Below are positions 59,950-64,000 of a stretch of DNA of 64,000 bases, piece after piece. The stretch comes from Phytophthora sp. 'mugwort' (taxonomy: Eukaryota; Oomycota; Peronosporomycetes; Peronosporales; Peronosporaceae): assembly GCA_033558025.1 (NCBI GenBank), contig JAUCEF010000005.1:4588001-4652000 (forward strand), written 5' to 3'. How positions within the stretch are numbered: position 1 is the first letter of the stretch; each line of letters opens with the position of its first letter. The translations under genes were made by a program, and so were the position numbers. The notes beneath the pieces were generated by a model that saw nothing but the letters and a program-made list of their open reading frames with translations, was not told where the DNA came from and searched no databases.

Positions 59950-61980
59950 TAAGATCGAACTCTGTCTGGGACAAGAAGCCGTTCAGCCAGCGTCCGTACA
60001 AACCAGGCCACTAAACTCCTGCTGATACAAGGAATGCCTGTTTGCTACTACTGCAAGAAGCCTGACCATTTCAAGCGCGACTGCAACAAGCTCAAGGCCG
60101 AGCAGGTAAATGACAAGCCACACCATTAGAAGAGGGACCTGACGTAGCCAGAGCTAGCGAAGAGTATTTAACTGTAAACGAAGCTATGTTGAACCTACTT
60201 CGCGAAGACCCTCTTGCCTACAACCGCGCTCCACTGCTTTTCGTGAACGTAGACATGGTGCAGCGTGATAACAAGGTTTGGAGCCAAATCTCTGTTGGAC
60301 TGTGGTGCTACTACTGTCTACGTGTCACGTACCTTGCCCATAAAAATGAGCTGAAGGCACGTGTACACGGAGAGAACGATCTAAATGAAACTGGGAGATA
60401 CCGACATCGATAATGCCATTTTGGAACGGGTGAACATATCAGTTCACCTCGATGGCGCTCCCAACTTCTCGTCTGTCGCTGTCGTGCTCGACATCCCAGC
60501 CGAATTCGATTGAGTTCTGGGGATACCGTACTCTGTGGATGTACAACCTGATATGGACTGGAAACGTCGGTGCTTCAAGAATAAAGTCTCAGTTGGAGCC
60601 CCAGAGGGTGAAACTCCCACTACCAGCGGGAAGATCAGACAGAATGTCGGTTCCGGGCTCCACCGAGCTGTGACCATCGAAAGCTCGCGTACTATAAGCC
60701 GTGACTCCTGTAGAGCCGTCGCGTCAGAAACGTTGTCGAAGGAAGGCGTTAAAACAGCTGAAAGGCCAACTGGAGACGTGGAAATCGCTCCAGGCGAGAT
60801 AAGAGTGCCAAAGTTAAAACAATGTTCACAATTGAAGAATTTGGCTCGGAAGGAGACGAGACGAAGTACATCACAAGGAAGAAACTGCGAAAGTTCCTAC
60901 GGTTATCCACAGGGACAGCCCGAACACGATTTCCTGATTGTTCTGACGAACGGCACGATCAAGAAGATTCAGCACGACTTCCGACGGAACGACGAACCTG
61001 ACAACATTGGTTCAGAGAAGGCCAAGCGATCCCTGCAAACGGATTGTTAATCGTTCGAGCAGGACCCCGTGTATCTTGTTCTTATCGAGTAAAAAGAAAG
61101 CGTGTTCAAGCCTGAACTACCCGATCGGCTGCCGACGGAGCGTGATATCGAATATCCCGTCGACTTGAAGGACCCCAACCCCGTGATGTACCGACAGCAG
61201 TGGCGTCTCTTATCAGAACAGAAGGCTGGCATCGATATATGGGTACGCGAGGTGATGGGAAGGGATTGATTCGACCCAATATTATCCCCCATGCTGCTCC
61301 AAAATTCTGCATGAGTAAACCTGTCGTATGGCGAATCGTCCACGGCGACCGGAACATCGACAGCAACAGGTTCCGATAGAGCGTACGGATGATGTGTAAG
61401 AGGATGTATTTGACAACATGGTATATGTCTACTACTTCTCGTGTTTGGATCCTACGTCAGCATACTACCAAGTACGAATGGAGATGGACCATGTCAAGTT
61501 TACCGCGTTCTTGACCAGCGCCATGTTGTCTGTACGAGTACCGGGTGCTACCGATGGGAGTCAGCAACGCTCCAGCAACGATGCATCGACAGACCTCGTG
61601 GGTCTGTTAAACCTGAAACGGACAAGCTATCAGCTTCGTGTTGTAAAGATCAAACCCATGCGCGATCCGTCATTTCTGGTTACGCGAAGGATAAAGTGAT
61701 TCGAGAAATTCGACGTGCGATCAAGAAGCGCGGGGAATCCTCCAAAACGCGTGGCGTATCTGGGACGCAGTACAAGCCGTACCTAGAGGAGAAATTGTAT
61801 TCTTTGGTATCAACGATCAATGAATGAGAAACCGCGAACAGTGGTTCCAAACAGCGTAGCGCTGAAGCATCGTATCATCACTGAAGTTCATGATTCTAGC
61901 TACGGTAGTCATTCTGGTTCGAGATTTGATGAAAGGACTCGGTATCATCATCAACCTAAAGAACGACGTGGTACTGTGGG
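59950..61980 (+). pseudogene. Ty3/gypsy fragment A: gag end, protease, RT, integrase zinc domain
   Basis: Gag end with zinc knuckle CYYCKKPDHFKRDC (about 60047-60090), a perfect CCHC. Protease: LLDCGATTVYVS (about 60297-60330), with Cys in the usual Ser/Thr position of D-S/T-G. LGDTDIDNAILERVNISVHL follows in another frame. RT: PDRLPTERDIEYPVDLKDPN (about 61120-61180), YRQQWRLLSEQKAG, and FSCLDPTSAYYQVRMEMDHV (about 61437-61495), where the Asp of the LDL motif is kept (LDP). The RT then breaks; an integrase-type zinc region RTVVPNSVALKHRIITEVHD (about 61825-61885) follows. The RT YxDD region is missing. Confidence 0.78.
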
Positions 61981-62500
61981 ATAACCAATCCCTTGATGCG
62001 AACACTGGACCGGATGACAACTCGAGCGCGGCTTATTGTGATTTGCAATGCGTTTGTCGTTTTCACTTGGCGCTGCGGATGATTTATAATATCTGGAACT
62101 CGATATAAAATAATTATAGGGAAAAGACAGTGCAATTCGACCAGATTATATACCACAAGCCCGATTTAAATCCCGATTTATTCTATCTGCCGTCGAATTG
62201 CGGGTTTGAAAACGCAATTCTGGCCGATTTATTATAACTCCACCTCTCGGCCTGTCCGACAAAAGATGCATTTTTACATACTAAGAGTGCTACGGACGTG
62301 ACAACAACACTCGGACAGAGAAATTGGTGGATGCAGATCATCATCGAGCTAATTGTGCATCAGTTTCCAACAACCTTGTTCGAGCACAAGTGCAGTATGT
62401 GCTCTCAAGACTTTAGGTGGCGAGCCGTTTTTCTTATTCACGTGTATGATATTTGTATGCAGTACGTTAGTGATATATTTCGCTACGAATTTAAATTGTT
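61981..62500 (+). other. no clear gene
   Basis: A short inverted repeat (CAATTCGAC at 62133, GTCGAATTG at 62192) and an unassigned open frame from 62298. Nothing further supported. Confidence 0.4.
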
Positions 62501-64000
62501 TAATGATTCCTTTGCGAGCCTCATTTGCACGAGGACCAGTTCAAACGTGGCAGACCCGAGAAGTGGTTTGTCAAACGGCAGCAAGCATCTCTGAGCTGTA
62601 GTCATCAGCTCCACGATACAGGACCAGCTTGTACAACGCAGACGAAGCGAAAGAGCCATCGCACAGCGCGAACAGAGCAATGTTAGAGCGTTACAAGCCG
62701 GCGACATCTTGATTTTAGTATAGGAACGCAGCACTGGCTGGGCGAACTTACTCGCGGCGGAGCAACTTTTCTCACAGGTGTACAGCAGCGCGCCACGATT
62801 CAGGAGCAGCTAGTGCACCACACACAGACGAAGCTAAAGAGCCATCGCACAGCGTAAACAGAGCAATATTAGAGCATTAGTAGCCGGCGACATCTTGGTG
62901 TCCTTCAAGGAACTCACCGCCACCGAATGATCGTTTTAGCAGACAAGGAATAGCGACTTACGGCAAACTAGGCACGTTTAGCTATTTTCGCATGTTAATG
63001 GCCTCGATTTATTCTCTGGTCGAGGTCGATCTAAGGCCTTAAATGGAGCGACAATAATCTGCAAAGCACAATAACTCGTCGACGCATTCGAGTTCTCTGA
63101 CTCCGCAGCGGAGCCAAAAGATTTGCATCCCGATAACCCCCGGTTTCACTCACGATGCGCTATCTGAGGCTAGTTGAGACGAACTGCCAGCTGCACGAAG
63201 AGCACTTAGGGCGGATGCTGTTCGATGACACGTGTACCGGACTACAAGCCAATGCATGCAAAACCGTATCTGATTCCGCGCTGAACGAAGGATAAGGCTC
63301 AAGCCGAGATATAGCGTCTGATTAATCTCGAGATACCCGAGCAGATCTATGACTCGGGAGTGGCGTCTCCTGCATTTATCTGGCTAAACCTAATGGACCT
63401 TCACGACTCCTAATTGTCTTCCGCGTGTTGAACAGGTACCTGCGCCGACGTCCTTTTTTGTGCTCAGATCCGTGAAATCTGGTTACGACTTGCCAAGCCA
63501 AGTGCATAAAAACGCTTGTGACATGGGATACAGCGCCAGGCGCTTGGATTGTCAAAACCGACCTTTTACCGTCTTCTGCCTAGCATTTGGCAAATACCAG
63601 TATAAACGTCTCCCAATAGGGATCCTCCAACGCGCCTGATGAGTTTAAAGCGTGCATGGAGATTGTTTTTGATGATCTGGAATTACTTTTAATGGAAACA
63701 AGCGCCGCATCCTGCGCAAGACATCGGCTATTCTCTCACACCCAAAGGAATTTAGCCGCTCACAAAAAAGATCGAGGCCACTCAAGAAATTGCTGGACCG
63801 TAAAGAGCTACGTCGGTTTTGGGGTATGATCAACTTCTACCAGGACATGGTGCCGAATAAGACGACGCTGTACCAGTCTTTGCATCGCCCGATGAACTCG
63901 AAGACTCTGTTAACCTGGTTACCTAGCGACACTGAGCAATTCAAAAAGCATTTGCTGAAGCTGTATTTCTTCCTTCCCGACTTTGGCAAGCCGCTCCACA
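62501..64000 (+). pseudogene. Ty3/gypsy fragment B: linker repeats and RT to RNase H start, cut by the window edge
   Basis: Two copies of a ~75-bp segment (62636-62715, 62829-62905) code RRSERAIAQREQSNVRALQA and RAIAQRKQSNIRALVAGDIL. The RT follows from about 63210: SGVSCIYLAKPNGPSRLLIV (about 63358-63415), then NRYLRRRPF, FTVFCLAFGKYQYKRLP (about 63568-63620) and FKACMEIVFDDLELLL (about 63646-63695). The thumb/connection LDRKELRRFWGMINFYQDMV (about 63794-63852) and LKLYFFLPDFGKPLH reach the edge. The YxDD box is not seen. Stops present; the rest lies beyond 64000. Confidence 0.8.

Noticed and set aside
62133..62200. 9-bp inverted repeat as transposon ends
   Set aside because: Too short and no target duplication; not supported.

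Overview
The window looks like a transposon-rich stretch of an oomycete genome, most probably Phytophthora or a close relative. Oomycete initiator-type promoter motifs precede two genes, the introns are short (about 60-80 nt), the host genes are GC-rich and intronless, and it holds families common in Peronosporales genomes (hAT, MULE, piggyBac, Tc1-like, Ty1/copia and Ty3/gypsy). The organism is inferred from the sequence alone.

Layout. (a) 0.1-11.2 kb: a decayed hAT fragment, then a minus-strand Ty1/copia element (3' LTR, RNase H, RT, integrase, protease, gag C-terminus). Two DNA transposons are inserted in it: a 3.87-kb MULE (4865-8735) with ~150-bp inverted ends and a second, non-transposase gene (2OG-oxygenase-like plus C2H2 fingers), and a 1.66-kb mariner (9100-10762) flanked by TA. 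(b) 11.2-13.0 kb: a pogo-like element. (c) 13.1-29.3 kb: a Russian-doll nest. A Tc1-like transposase gene is split by a BED-finger hAT, which is split by a MULE whose transposase continues into a Ulp1-like protease, which is split by a 7.16-kb LINE flanked by a 17-bp target duplication. (d) 29.5-35.4 kb: a SWIM-type MULE, a copia gag piece, a tRNA-derived SINE and a fairly well kept hAT. (e) 36.7-37.4 kb: an intact LURP-one-related gene with a likely myristoylation signal. (f) 37.7-40.1 kb: an unrecognised decayed gene with introns and a Tc1-like transposase. (g) 41.2-46.9 kb: a compact island of four intact host genes: a small membrane protein, a BMT5-like methyltransferase with an FDX-ACB domain, a tail-anchored protein, and a large mucin-like TRP-family membrane protein. 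(h) 49.3-55.6 kb: a 6.28-kb piggyBac with TTAA ends, its DDD transposase and a decayed DOT1-like methyltransferase. (i) 55.7-64.0 kb: a plus-strand copia element followed by two gypsy fragments, the last running off the window.

The most interesting theme is that three unrelated DNA transposons each carry a gene or domain for a modifying enzyme beside the transposase: an oxygenase-like protein with zinc fingers, a Ulp1-type (SUMO/ubiquitin-like) protease, and a DOT1-type methyltransferase. All copies here are broken by frameshifts, so the working versions, if any, must be sought elsewhere in the genome. Nearly all transposon genes are pseudogenes; the five host genes are open.
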